Below, one piece after another: positions 17,986 to 26,372 of a stretch of 64,000 bases of DNA; the stretch's first letter is position 1; each line of letters starts with the position of its first letter. This stretch comes from Acidimicrobiia bacterium (GTDB taxonomy: Bacteria; Actinomycetota; Acidimicrobiia; IMCC26256; JAGNEX01). The position numbers and the translations under genes are program-made. The stretch lies in assembly GCA_020637365.1 (NCBI GenBank), contig JACJWE010000001.1:124001-188000 (forward strand). Reading direction: 5' to 3'. The notes beneath the pieces were generated by a model that worked only from the letters and a program-made list of their open reading frames with translations, did not search any database and was not told the origin of the DNA.

Positions 17986-20313
17986 ATGTCTCGCACCAAA
18001 ACTCGCGCTCGGAGTGGTCAATCTCGACCGAAAGAACCGCAGCGAGCGACCCGCGCACCAAAACAAAAGCAGACCTCGGGCGGTCCGACGTTCCTCGCTG
18101 AACTCGGTTCGGTGGTCCGAGCTCGACTGAAGGCGTCGCGCGGCCTCGGAGCGATGATCACCGGTGGCGTACTCGGTGTGCTGATGTACATCTCGGCACT
18201 GGGCTTCCTGCGTTCGGCCACGTTGTGGTCGGTTCGGGTGTTTGTCGGTCAAGCGGCCTTGATCGTGCCCCTCGCGCTGGTTCTTCTGGGCGCCTTGCGG
18301 CGACTCACACCCGACGAGGATGTTCTGCGCCTGCGTCGCGGCGTCATCATTTCTTCCTTATCGCTGTTGGCGTTGACCGATGTTGCGTTCCGGGTCATCG
18401 ACGAAGGCTCTTCGAGCGGACTTTTCGATGGCGGCGGCACCATCGGCCTGCTGCTCAGCTTTCCCCTCCGGGCGTTTCTCCCCGATGCACTGACCTTCCT
18501 GCTGCTCGCGGTCGCTTCGATCGTCGGCATGTGGTTCATCGCTGGCGACAACCTGGTCGGCGTGACGACGTGGTTCCGTCGAGCCGGTGAGTGGGTCAAG
18601 AACTACCTCCTCGATGCCTTTCGACCGGGCTACGAACGTGACGGGGACGCAGATGAGCAGCCACCAGCTCGCGCTGAGCACGTCGAAGCCGAAGCGCCCG
18701 AACCTGCGCGAGTGGCGCCGCGTCAACCCGCCCCCGAACGTGCGCCGCTTCCCTCACTTCAAGAGCGTCTTGCAGGCAACGAGATCGACGTCACCCTTCC
18801 CGAGACCAATGCCCTTGACGACGTCGCGTTTTCGGAGCCCCGTCAGCAGGGTGAATGGATACTGCCTTCGCTCGGTCTGCTGCGGACCGGCAAGTCCAAG
18901 CCGATCGACCGTCGCTTGGTCGAACAAAGCGGTCAGACCCTCGAATCGGCCCTTCACGAACACGGTGTCGATGCCCGCCTCGTCGGGATGACCGTCGGCC
19001 CAACCGTGACGCGCTACGAGTTAGAACTCGCACCCGGGGTCAAGGTCAACAGGGTGACCAGCCTGTCCAACGACATCGCGTACGCCATGGCGAGCCCAGA
19101 TGTTCGGATCCTCGCCCCGATTCCGGGGCGCAGTGCCATCGGTGTCGAGGTGCCAAATGCCCAGCGTCAGCTCGTGAGCCTGGGCGATATTTTGCGATCG
19201 ACCGAGGCTTTAGAGGCGGAGCATCCCCTCGAAGTCGGCATGGGACGCGGCATCTCGGGCAAAGCCGTTATGACCAACATCGCGACGATGCCCCACGTTC
19301 TGATCGCCGGTCAGACGGGTGCCGGAAAGTCATCGTGCATCAACTCGCTCATCACATCACTGCTGATGCGGACCACCCCCGATGAGGTCCGTCTCATCTT
19401 GATCGACCCCAAACGCGTCGAACTTGGCCAGTACAACGGTCTGCCGCATCTGCTGACCCAAGTAGTGGCCGATCCGAAGAAGGCCGCCAATGCTCTCGAA
19501 TGGGCCGTTCGCGAGATGGAACGCCGATACGAAGTACTTGCTTCGGTCGGTCAGCGCGACATCACCGGCTACAACGATGCATTCGATCGGGGAGACTTCG
19601 ACGATCGGCTCGACGGTGAATACCGCCGTTTCCCGTACATCGTGTTGGTCGTCGATGAGCTCAACGACCTGATGATGGTCGCCGCTCGGGATGTTGAAGC
19701 GTCAATCTGTCGGATCGCTCAGATGGCCCGTGCCGTCGGCATCCACCTCGTGATCGCGACGCAACGTCCGTCGGTCAACGTGATCACCGGTGTTATCAAG
19801 GCCAATGTCCCAAGCCGTATGGCGTTTTCGGTCTCATCGATCGCCGATTCCCGGGTCATCCTCGACCAGGCTGGAGCAGAAAAGCTCATTGGGCAGGGCG
19901 ACATGTTGATGACGACGGCGTCGTCGTCGAGGGCGCAGCGTATCCAGGGCGCCTGGATCGACGAAGACGACATCCGCAAGGTGGTTGAACACTGGCAAAG
20001 CCAGATGGAGGCCGAACCTGAATATGTCGAGGCTGTCGTCGAAGGTGGTGCCGCCGCCGCAGACACCGCGGGTTTCGGCGATGGGCTCGACGAAGAAGAC
20101 GACCTTCTCTCTCAGGCGATGGAACTGGTCGTCCGGTCACAGCTCGGTTCCACATCGATGCTGCAACGAAAGCTTCGGGTCGGTTTCGCTCGGGCAGGAC
20201 GACTGATGGACCTTCTGGAACAACGCGGCGTAGTCGGCCCATCCGAAGGTTCGAAGGCGCGCAACGTGCTGATGACCGTCGACGAACTCGAAGGACGCAT
20301 GACCAGCGTGTGA
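17986..20313 (+). CDS. ftsK: DNA translocase FtsK/SpoIIIE
   Basis: FtsK is a septal ATP-driven motor that pumps chromosomal DNA during division. The 775-residue protein has a basic N-terminus, four or five membrane segments (about residues 50-200), a linker, an alpha domain, and a RecA-like motor with Walker A GQTGAGKSS and Walker B IVLVVDELNDLMMV. The C-terminal gamma winged-helix that reads KOPS-type sequences is present (SMLQRKLRVGFARAGRLMDL). It is short beside E. coli FtsK because the linker is small, as is common in actinobacteria. The ATG at 17986 is chosen; GTG 17962 and GTG 17983 are in-frame options. It follows rnj. Confidence 0.95.
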   Translation: MSRTKTRARSGQSRPKEPQRATRAPKQKQTSGGPTFLAELGSVVRARLKASRGLGAMITGGVLGVLMYISALGFLRSATLWSVRVFVGQAALIVPLALVLLGALRRLTPDEDVLRLRRGVIISSLSLLALTDVAFRVIDEGSSSGLFDGGGTIGLLLSFPLRAFLPDALTFLLLAVASIVGMWFIAGDNLVGVTTWFRRAGEWVKNYLLDAFRPGYERDGDADEQPPARAEHVEAEAPEPARVAPRQPAPERAPLPSLQERLAGNEIDVTLPETNALDDVAFSEPRQQGEWILPSLGLLRTGKSKPIDRRLVEQSGQTLESALHEHGVDARLVGMTVGPTVTRYELELAPGVKVNRVTSLSNDIAYAMASPDVRILAPIPGRSAIGVEVPNAQRQLVSLGDILRSTEALEAEHPLEVGMGRGISGKAVMTNIATMPHVLIAGQTGAGKSSCINSLITSLLMRTTPDEVRLILIDPKRVELGQYNGLPHLLTQVVADPKKAANALEWAVREMERRYEVLASVGQRDITGYNDAFDRGDFDDRLDGEYRRFPYIVLVVDELNDLMMVAARDVEASICRIAQMARAVGIHLVIATQRPSVNVITGVIKANVPSRMAFSVSSIADSRVILDQAGAEKLIGQGDMLMTTASSSRAQRIQGAWIDEDDIRKVVEHWQSQMEAEPEYVEAVVEGGAAAADTAGFGDGLDEEDDLLSQAMELVVRSQLGSTSMLQRKLRVGFARAGRLMDLLEQRGVVGPSEGSKARNVLMTVDELEGRMTSV

Positions 20314-20370
20314 GTCGCCCCCGTGGCCGCCTACACGATCCCGATACTTTGCTCAGTAGGATCAAGGGCC

Positions 20371-21942
20371 ATGTCGGAATCTTCGCAACCACCTCGCGTC
20401 TATTTGGCGACCCTCGGTTGTCCGAAGAACGCGGTCGATTCAAGCAAGGTCGCCGGGTCGCTGAGCGACGACGGTTACGTGTCGACCGATGATCCTGCCC
20501 AGGCCGACTTGGTGGTCGTCAATACGTGCGCATTCATCGAGGCGGCCCGTCAGGAGTCGATTGATACGGTGCTCGAACTGGCCGATCAGCGACGAGCAGG
20601 TGCGCAACTCGTGGTCACCGGTTGCATGGCCGAACGCTATGGCGACGAGATCCGGGACGCCATTCCCGAAGTCGACGCAGTCGTCGGCTTCCTCGGCGAA
20701 GGCGATATCGCAGCGGCGGTCGAGCGCGGTGCTGGTCTGGCCTCAGGATCGAGACCGTCGAGTCCGGGTCTCTCAGGCGTTGGTGTCCAGGGGACTGGTC
20801 TCGCGGGGGCCGGCGCCTCTACAGGATCTGACCCTGTTGCGGTGACGCTTCGGCCCAAACCGGTCGGCGTACGCGATCTACTCGAACTCAGGCGTCCGGC
20901 CGACGGCGCATCCTGGGCCTACGTCAAGGTGGCTGAAGGTTGTGACCGAGCGTGCGCGTTCTGTGCGATTCCATCCTTCCGCGGCAAGCAACGTTCGCGA
21001 ACGATCGACAGCATCGTGGCCGAGTGTCTCGAACTCGTCGCCGCTGGCACCAAAGAGATCGTGCTCGTGGCACAGGACCTCGCCTGGTTCGGCCGGGATC
21101 GGGACGAAGGTCAGAATCTCGCTCAGCTGCTCGGGCGTCTCGAAACGCTCATGCCGCTGGGGCTCGCACGCGTCCGGCTGCTCTATCTCTATCCGTCCGA
21201 AGTCCGAGGCGAACTCCTCGACGTGATGACAACGTCGCCGCTCGTCGTGCCCTACTTCGACTTGTCATTGCAGCATGCCTCTGCTCCGCTGCTGCGCCGG
21301 ATGAAGCGGTGGGGTGACGGCGAACGGTTCGTCGATATGATCGCCGATCTCCGGCGACGGACCGACGGCCGTGCTGTGATTCGCTCTTCGTTCATCGTAG
21401 GTTTTCCTGGCGAGACCGAGGCCGATCACGATCAGCTCCTCGATTTCCTCGACGCCACATGCATCGAGTGGGCAGGACTGTTCGCCTATTCACGAGAAGA
21501 CGGCACCGCGGCTGCCGATCTGGATGGGGCGATTCCCGACGAACTGGTCGCCGAGCGACTCCGTGAACTCAGTGAGCGCCAGGACGCCATCACCGCAGAT
21601 GCCCGCCATCGCCTGGTCGGGACGACCTCGACGCTGCTCCTCGATGAACTCGACCCAGGCTCTGGTATCGCCGTCGGTCGCACCTACCGAGAGGCGCCCG
21701 AGATCGATGGCATCGTCAGCTTGGTTCTCGACGATGCCTCAGACCCTTTAACGTCGAGCGGCGATCCAGGCCGATTGGCACCGGGTGATCTGGTGCAGGT
21801 TCTGATCGATGGGGTCGAAGGGCCAGACCTCACCGCTCGCCTGTGCAAGGGCACGGCGATTTCGCCACCACCACCGAGTTCTCACCGTCATCGGTCGAGT
21901 ACCGGTGTAGATCCCGCCGGTCTGAACGCGGGCGGGGGTTAG
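20371..21942 (+). CDS. rimO: Ribosomal protein uS12 methylthiotransferase
   Basis: RimO is a radical-SAM enzyme that adds a methylthio group to an aspartate of ribosomal protein uS12. It has the N-terminal UPF0004 domain (YLATLGCPKNAVDSSKVAG, with cysteines in NTCAF and TGCMAE), the radical-SAM motif CDRACAFC, and a C-terminal TRAM domain. A Gly/Ser-rich insert of about 35 residues with no matching fold separates the UPF0004 and radical-SAM parts, and a Pro/Ser-rich tail follows the TRAM, making 523 residues against the usual 440-490. ATG 20371 is chosen because TAGGA and AAGGG purines precede it; a start at 20323 is less likely. pgsA follows after 7 bases. Confidence 0.95.
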   Translation: MSESSQPPRVYLATLGCPKNAVDSSKVAGSLSDDGYVSTDDPAQADLVVVNTCAFIEAARQESIDTVLELADQRRAGAQLVVTGCMAERYGDEIRDAIPEVDAVVGFLGEGDIAAAVERGAGLASGSRPSSPGLSGVGVQGTGLAGAGASTGSDPVAVTLRPKPVGVRDLLELRRPADGASWAYVKVAEGCDRACAFCAIPSFRGKQRSRTIDSIVAECLELVAAGTKEIVLVAQDLAWFGRDRDEGQNLAQLLGRLETLMPLGLARVRLLYLYPSEVRGELLDVMTTSPLVVPYFDLSLQHASAPLLRRMKRWGDGERFVDMIADLRRRTDGRAVIRSSFIVGFPGETEADHDQLLDFLDATCIEWAGLFAYSREDGTAAADLDGAIPDELVAERLRELSERQDAITADARHRLVGTTSTLLLDELDPGSGIAVGRTYREAPEIDGIVSLVLDDASDPLTSSGDPGRLAPGDLVQVLIDGVEGPDLTARLCKGTAISPPPPSSHRHRSSTGVDPAGLNAGGG

Positions 21943-21949
21943 CGCCACG

Positions 21950-22513
21950 ATGGCACAGACGATGCGCTACGACGATGATGCGTTGTTGACGCCGGCCAAC
22001 CTGATTTCGTTGGGTCGCATGGTGCTGGCCGGACCGTTCGTGCTCGCCATGCTCGAATGGAAAGCCAGCTGGCTCAACCTAGGCCTTTGGGTGATTCTCA
22101 GCGTTTCTGACGGGGTCGACGGTTGGCTCGCTCGACGGCAGGGACCAACCAAGAGCGGCGCGTTTTTGGATCAACTCGCTGACAAGGTTCTGACCGTTTC
22201 GGCATTTTGGGCACTGGTTTCGATCGGTACGTTCTCGATGCTGCCTGTGTTGCTGATCACGATCCGTGAGGTGGGGATTGCCCTGTACCGCACAGCAGTG
22301 GGTACGACAAAGGGCGTGAGTCTGCCCGCACAGTGGCCTGGGAAGATGAAAACAGCGTTACAAACCGTCGTCATTGGCTGGGCTTTGGCCCCACCATTGG
22401 CTGATCAGACCGGTGCGCTGAACGTGCTGTTGTGGGCGGCGGTCATCCTCACCTGGTACTCGGGTGCCCTTATTATTGGGACCCGGTGGAGCTCGTTGCA
22501 TCCGTCGTCGTAG
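21950..22513 (+). CDS. pgsA: CDP-alcohol phosphatidyltransferase (phosphatidylglycerophosphate synthase type)
   Basis: PgsA joins CDP-diacylglycerol and glycerol-3-phosphate to make phosphatidylglycerophosphate in the membrane. The family signature D-G-x2-A-R-x8-G-x3-D-x3-D is seen as DGWLARRQGPTKSGAFLDQL followed by AD. The 187-residue protein has about five membrane segments. The gene order rimO-pgsA-cinA-recA is conserved in many Gram-positive bacteria and supports pgsA over other members of the family. The start ATG 21950 lies 7 bases after rimO, so the two are likely co-transcribed. The 160-base gap after it shows no gene. Confidence 0.93.
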   Translation: MAQTMRYDDDALLTPANLISLGRMVLAGPFVLAMLEWKASWLNLGLWVILSVSDGVDGWLARRQGPTKSGAFLDQLADKVLTVSAFWALVSIGTFSMLPVLLITIREVGIALYRTAVGTTKGVSLPAQWPGKMKTALQTVVIGWALAPPLADQTGALNVLLWAAVILTWYSGALIIGTRWSSLHPSS

Positions 22514-22673
22514 TCAACGGGTCCAGCTCGTGTGCATTGTGAGTTGGGTGATTGCCCGTGCAGCGGGCGTCGTTCGTGGGCATGCACGCGAAGCCCCCCT
22601 GTGCATCTGGTAGCGAGCGGGACGCCCCGGCGGCTCTGATCGGGACGCCCCCGATCCAGAAAGGACTTGGTCC

Positions 22674-23930
22674 ATGCGTGTCGACATGCTGGCGATCGGA
22701 ACCGAACTACTACTGGGTCAGATCGTCGATTCAAACACGGCGTGGTTGGGCGAGCAGCTCGCCGCGGTCGGGATTGATACATTCCGATCGGTGCGGGTTG
22801 GCGACAACCACGACCGCATGGTCGCCGAACTGGCTTCGATGTCTGAACAGGCCGATGCGGTGATTTGTTGCGGGGGATTGGGCCCCACCCAGGACGACTG
22901 CACACGTTCCGCTATTGCGGATGCTCTCGGTGTCGGCCTCATTCGAGATGGCGAGCTGGTCGCTCATATCGAATCGCTCTTCGCCGCTCGCGGTAGAACG
23001 ATGCCCGAATCCAACCTGCGGCAAGCCGATGTGCCTGAGGGTGCCACCGTGATCCCGAATCCTTTGGGCACGGCACCGGGCATTCGTGCGGTGTTGCATC
23101 CTCGGGGAGGAGGCGAGTGCATCGTCTATGCACTTCCAGGGGTCCCTTATGAGATGCATGAGATGTTCACGCTGTCGGTGCTGCCAGATCTTCTCGAACA
23201 GCAGGGTGAGCGGCGGGTCATCGTGTCACGGACCCTCAAGACCTGGGGTAAGAGCGAATCGGGATTGGCCGAATCGATTAGCGATATCGTCGATGCCCAG
23301 ACCAATCCAACGATCGCCTTCCTGGCGCGCGGTATCGAAGGAATCCAGGTCAGGCTCACCGCTTCAGCCCAGGACGAGCAATCCGCTGAGCGCCTCATCG
23401 GCCCGGTCGAACGTGAACTCGATGCACGGCTGGGTCCGCTGGTCTACGCCAAGGACGAGGACACGATGGAGTCGGTGGTCTTAGCCCTGTTGGCCGAACG
23501 TGGGTGGAAGGTTGCTGTCGCCGAATCGCTCACCGGCGGACTGGTTTGTTCGCGTTTGGTGTCGGTGCCTGGGGCGAGTCACTCCTTCGTCGGGGGAATG
23601 GTGACGTACGCCACGGAGATCAAGCGAGGTGCCCTCGGGGTGACGGCGGTCGATGTGATTAGCGATGAGTGCGTGCAACAGATGGCCGAAGGTGTGCGCT
23701 CGGGTATGGGCGTCGAGGTAGGAATCGCCGTCTCGGGGGTTGCGGGGCCCGATGGCCAAGACGGGCATACGGCGGGTGAGGTTCACTTTGGTGTGGTTAC
23801 GCCCGACGGTCCGGTCGCCTTCGGCCGATTCTTACCCGGCGATCGCGAGCGGGTCCGCAGCTTCTCGGCCATTACCCTGCTCGATACGCTCCGCCGCACG
23901 CTGCTTGGATTGTCGTTCGGTTCCGGCTGA
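22674..23930 (+). CDS. cinA: CinA family protein (competence/damage-inducible; nicotinamide-nucleotide amidase)
   Basis: The 418-residue protein has an N-terminal MoCF-like domain (MLAIGTELLLGQIVDSN, then CCGGLGPTQDDCTRSAIADA) and a C-terminal CinA domain with the PncC-type amidase motif (VAESLTGGLVCSRLVSVPGAS, then GVAGPDGQDG). In other bacteria the C-terminal domain deamidates nicotinamide mononucleotide and the N-terminal domain can act as ADP-ribose pyrophosphatase. ATG 22674 follows an AGAAAGGA ribosome site. It lies directly before recA, the usual arrangement, but recA has its own SOS promoter starting 10 bases after the cinA stop. Confidence 0.95.
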   Translation: MRVDMLAIGTELLLGQIVDSNTAWLGEQLAAVGIDTFRSVRVGDNHDRMVAELASMSEQADAVICCGGLGPTQDDCTRSAIADALGVGLIRDGELVAHIESLFAARGRTMPESNLRQADVPEGATVIPNPLGTAPGIRAVLHPRGGGECIVYALPGVPYEMHEMFTLSVLPDLLEQQGERRVIVSRTLKTWGKSESGLAESISDIVDAQTNPTIAFLARGIEGIQVRLTASAQDEQSAERLIGPVERELDARLGPLVYAKDEDTMESVVLALLAERGWKVAVAESLTGGLVCSRLVSVPGASHSFVGGMVTYATEIKRGALGVTAVDVISDECVQQMAEGVRSGMGVEVGIAVSGVAGPDGQDGHTAGEVHFGVVTPDGPVAFGRFLPGDRERVRSFSAITLLDTLRRTLLGLSFGSG

Positions 23931-23939
23931 ACCAAATGC

Positions 23940-23969
23940 TTGCTCCGAACGTGTGTTCGAGGCTACTGT
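23940..23969 (+). promoter_or_regulatory. recA promoter with LexA (SOS) box; gap 23931-24245
   Basis: A -35 TTGCTC (23940-23945) and a -10 TACTGT (23964-23969) are 18 bases apart. Between them lies CGAACGTGTGTTCG (23946-23959), a perfect CGAAC-N4-GTTCG palindrome and an exact actinobacterial/Bacillus-type SOS box. LexA bound here would block RNA polymerase. The lexA gene is at 34837-35463. The predicted recA leader is about 270 bases; I see no convincing gene or named RNA element in it. Confidence 0.9.
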
Positions 23970-24245
23970 CTTGGCGTGGAGCAAGGATATGGCACGGCGC
24001 GTGTTTCGGACGAGCTTCGTTTTGGGCCGATCTTTTGGCCTGACTTGTGCATTTCCGCAGGTCCTCTGCGGCCTATAGCGGTTTGGCTCGACGGGTCGAG
24101 TCGCTTTGCTGGCGGTCTTAGGCATGAGCCCGAGCTTCGCTGTCACACCCTGTCTCTACGATGACTTCAAGCGTTCCCTACAAGGAGCGCTCGACGCGAC
24201 CGGTGGGGTCGCCCTCAGAGCAACTCACTTTCTAGGAGTACACCA

Positions 24246-25283
24246 GTGGAACGCCAACAAGCCCTCGATATGGCTCTCAACCAAATTCAAAAGCAGTTCG
24301 GCAAGGGCGCCATCATGAAGCTCGGCGATAGAGGGGCGGTCAACGTCGACGCTGTTTCGACCGGTGCCCTGTCACTCGACATTGCGCTCGGTGTCGGCGG
24401 CTTGCCCCGCGGACGTATCGTCGAGATTTTCGGGCCCGAGTCTTCGGGTAAGTCGACGTTGGCCACCCATGTCGTTGCGGAAGCACAACGCAATGGTGGT
24501 ACCTGCGCCTATATCGACGCCGAACACGCGCTCGACCCCGTCTACGCCAATGCGATCGGCGTCGATATCGACCAGTTGCTCATCTCGCAACCAGACACTG
24601 GTGAACAGGGCCTCGAAATTGCCGACATGCTGATCAGGTCGGGTGCTCTTGACGTCGTCGTCATCGACTCGGTTGCGGCGTTGGTTCCGAAGGCCGAAAT
24701 CGAAGGTGACATGGGCGATACCCACGTCGGTCTTCAAGCACGCCTGATGAGCCAGGCACTGCGCAAGCTCACAGCCAACCTCAACCGTTCTCGCACGATT
24801 GCCATCTTCATCAATCAGCTCCGCGAGAAGATCGGTGTCATGTTCGGCAGCCCAGAAACTACACCCGGAGGTCGGGCTCTTAAGTTCTATTCCTCGGTCC
24901 GGATCGATGTCCGACGCATCGAATCGATCAAAGACGGGCCTGAGGTAGTCGGCAACCGTGTCCGCGCCAAGGTTGTCAAGAACAAAACTGCACCACCCTT
25001 CCGCCAAGCTGAATTCGACATCATGTACGGCGAGGGCATCAGCCGCGAGGGTTCGGTTCTCGACCTTGCTGTCGACATGGACGTCGTCAAAAAGGCAGGT
25101 GCCTGGTACACCTATGAAGGTGAACAACTCGGTCAGGGCCGCGAGAACGTCAAGCGGTTCCTGCGCGAGTCGCCCGAACTCATGGTCGAGATCTCCGAGA
25201 AGGTCCGGGTCGAAGCGGGTTTAACAGGCAGCAACGACCAAGAAGAGGTCGATGCAGCCGTTGAAGCCGATGGCGATGCCTAA
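24246..25283 (+). CDS. recA: Recombinase RecA
   Basis: RecA forms filaments on single-stranded DNA, drives homologous recombination and triggers LexA self-cleavage. It is 345 residues, with Walker A GPESSGKST at 63-71, Walker B VVVIDSVAALV, and the MAW-type region TIAIFINQLREKIGVMFG with SPETTPGGRALKFYSSVRID. The acidic C-terminal tail is typical. GTG 24246 is used, with AGGAG 7 bases upstream. No intein is present. recX, normally next, is missing; a minus-strand lipoprotein occupies that position. Confidence 0.98.
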   Translation: MERQQALDMALNQIQKQFGKGAIMKLGDRGAVNVDAVSTGALSLDIALGVGGLPRGRIVEIFGPESSGKSTLATHVVAEAQRNGGTCAYIDAEHALDPVYANAIGVDIDQLLISQPDTGEQGLEIADMLIRSGALDVVVIDSVAALVPKAEIEGDMGDTHVGLQARLMSQALRKLTANLNRSRTIAIFINQLREKIGVMFGSPETTPGGRALKFYSSVRIDVRRIESIKDGPEVVGNRVRAKVVKNKTAPPFRQAEFDIMYGEGISREGSVLDLAVDMDVVKKAGAWYTYEGEQLGQGRENVKRFLRESPELMVEISEKVRVEAGLTGSNDQEEVDAAVEADGDA

Positions 25284-25416
25284 CTCGTACGGAGTCAGAG
25301 CGACCACACCGGTCGACACTCGTCATGGGTCTCTGAGCAGGCGGTTCGGTGTACACGCCGACCGCCAGCTCCATGCGGATCGCCTGGAGTCTTGCCGGGT
25401 CTGACCGGCGGGGCGA

Positions 25417-26055
25417 CTAGTTGGCTTCCGTCGTCGAGGTAGCGCCAGCCGTTTCGAGGAAGCTCTCTTCCAGACCGCATTGGCTGTCGGAGGCGACCCT
25501 GAACTCGAGTAGGGCCGTGCCGAGCAGGTTCGGCCAGTCGGGGTCGCCGCTCAGCTCCAGGCGTAGTGACGGGGTATAGGCCTGCATCACACTTGATTCG
25601 ATCAGGTCGATCGAATCAAGAAGGTCCTCAGGTGCAGTTCGGCGGATGGTGTCGAAGAACGCATTCCATCCAGCGAGGGTCGCTTCTGCGTCGACCGGTG
25701 GTGCTGCCAGCGTCGTACTCGTCAGTGCAGCTAGAGCATCGCCGGCCGGGGTTTCGGGGATGGTCGCGATGGTGGATACATCGACGAACTTGCCGTTTGC
25801 TAAGTCGATCAAGGTCTGGCAGAACGGGTCGTCGGAGCTTTCAAGCCCGGGAGCCAAAGGTTGCAGCGTTGTCGACGGGCTATCGGGGACACCGAACGGG
25901 TCGTCGCTGTCACCGCTGTTGCTGTGCTGACCGGCACTCGACGTGGTGGTGAGCGCCGCGCTGCCGCCACCTTCCTCGTCGTCGTTTCCGCTGCACGACG
26001 CGACGAGCGCCATACACAACAGCGTCACAATGATGCGATGCCAAACCGTCGTCAT
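25417..26055 (-). CDS. Lipoprotein of unknown function in the recX position
   Basis: This is a 212-residue predicted lipoprotein. The signal peptide has lipobox LVASC (Cys at about residue 21), followed by an acidic Gly/Ser/Thr linker, then a soluble domain from about residue 70 (DDPFCQTLIDLANGKFVDVS). A cysteine in that domain start and one near the end (SDSQCGLEE) could form a disulfide. I recognise no family. It is transcribed against recA and miaB. TACACT (26063-26068 on the minus strand) ends 7 bases before ATG 26055, suggesting a leaderless transcript. Confidence 0.75.
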   Translation of the reverse strand: MTTVWHRIIVTLLCMALVASCSGNDDEEGGGSAALTTTSSAGQHSNSGDSDDPFGVPDSPSTTLQPLAPGLESSDDPFCQTLIDLANGKFVDVSTIATIPETPAGDALAALTSTTLAAPPVDAEATLAGWNAFFDTIRRTAPEDLLDSIDLIESSVMQAYTPSLRLELSGDPDWPNLLGTALLEFRVASDSQCGLEESFLETAGATSTTEAN

Positions 26056-26372
26056 CGCACTGAGTGTACAGGGCTCCCCCGGACTTGAGTGGGCTCGGAT
26101 GACCCGCCGACCCCGCTATGTCAAGAGGATCGATGCCAAGTTTTGGGTTGGGTCGGGCGTTTCTCACACCCTTCTCGCCGAGCGTGCCACCGAGGCTCAG
26201 ACACTCCGGTTGCGGCGCATCGCAACCCGCCACAAGATGGCTATGCTCCCGCACGCCAAGTACCGATGCCATGCTCAAATAGGGCGTGACAATCGAGCCG
26301 AATCCACTCACCCGGCAACCCCAAGCTCGGCTACGAGGCAATCGGCCGGATCTCGCTCGGTACAATCCAGCT
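26056..26372. promoter_or_regulatory. Divergent promoter region between lipoprotein and miaB
   Basis: This 317-base gap carries two outward promoters that both look leaderless. On the minus strand TACACT (26063-26068) lies 7 bases before the lipoprotein ATG. On the plus strand TACAAT (26361-26366) lies 6 bases before GTG 26373 of miaB. The 290 bases in between hold no gene I can support. Confidence 0.5.
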
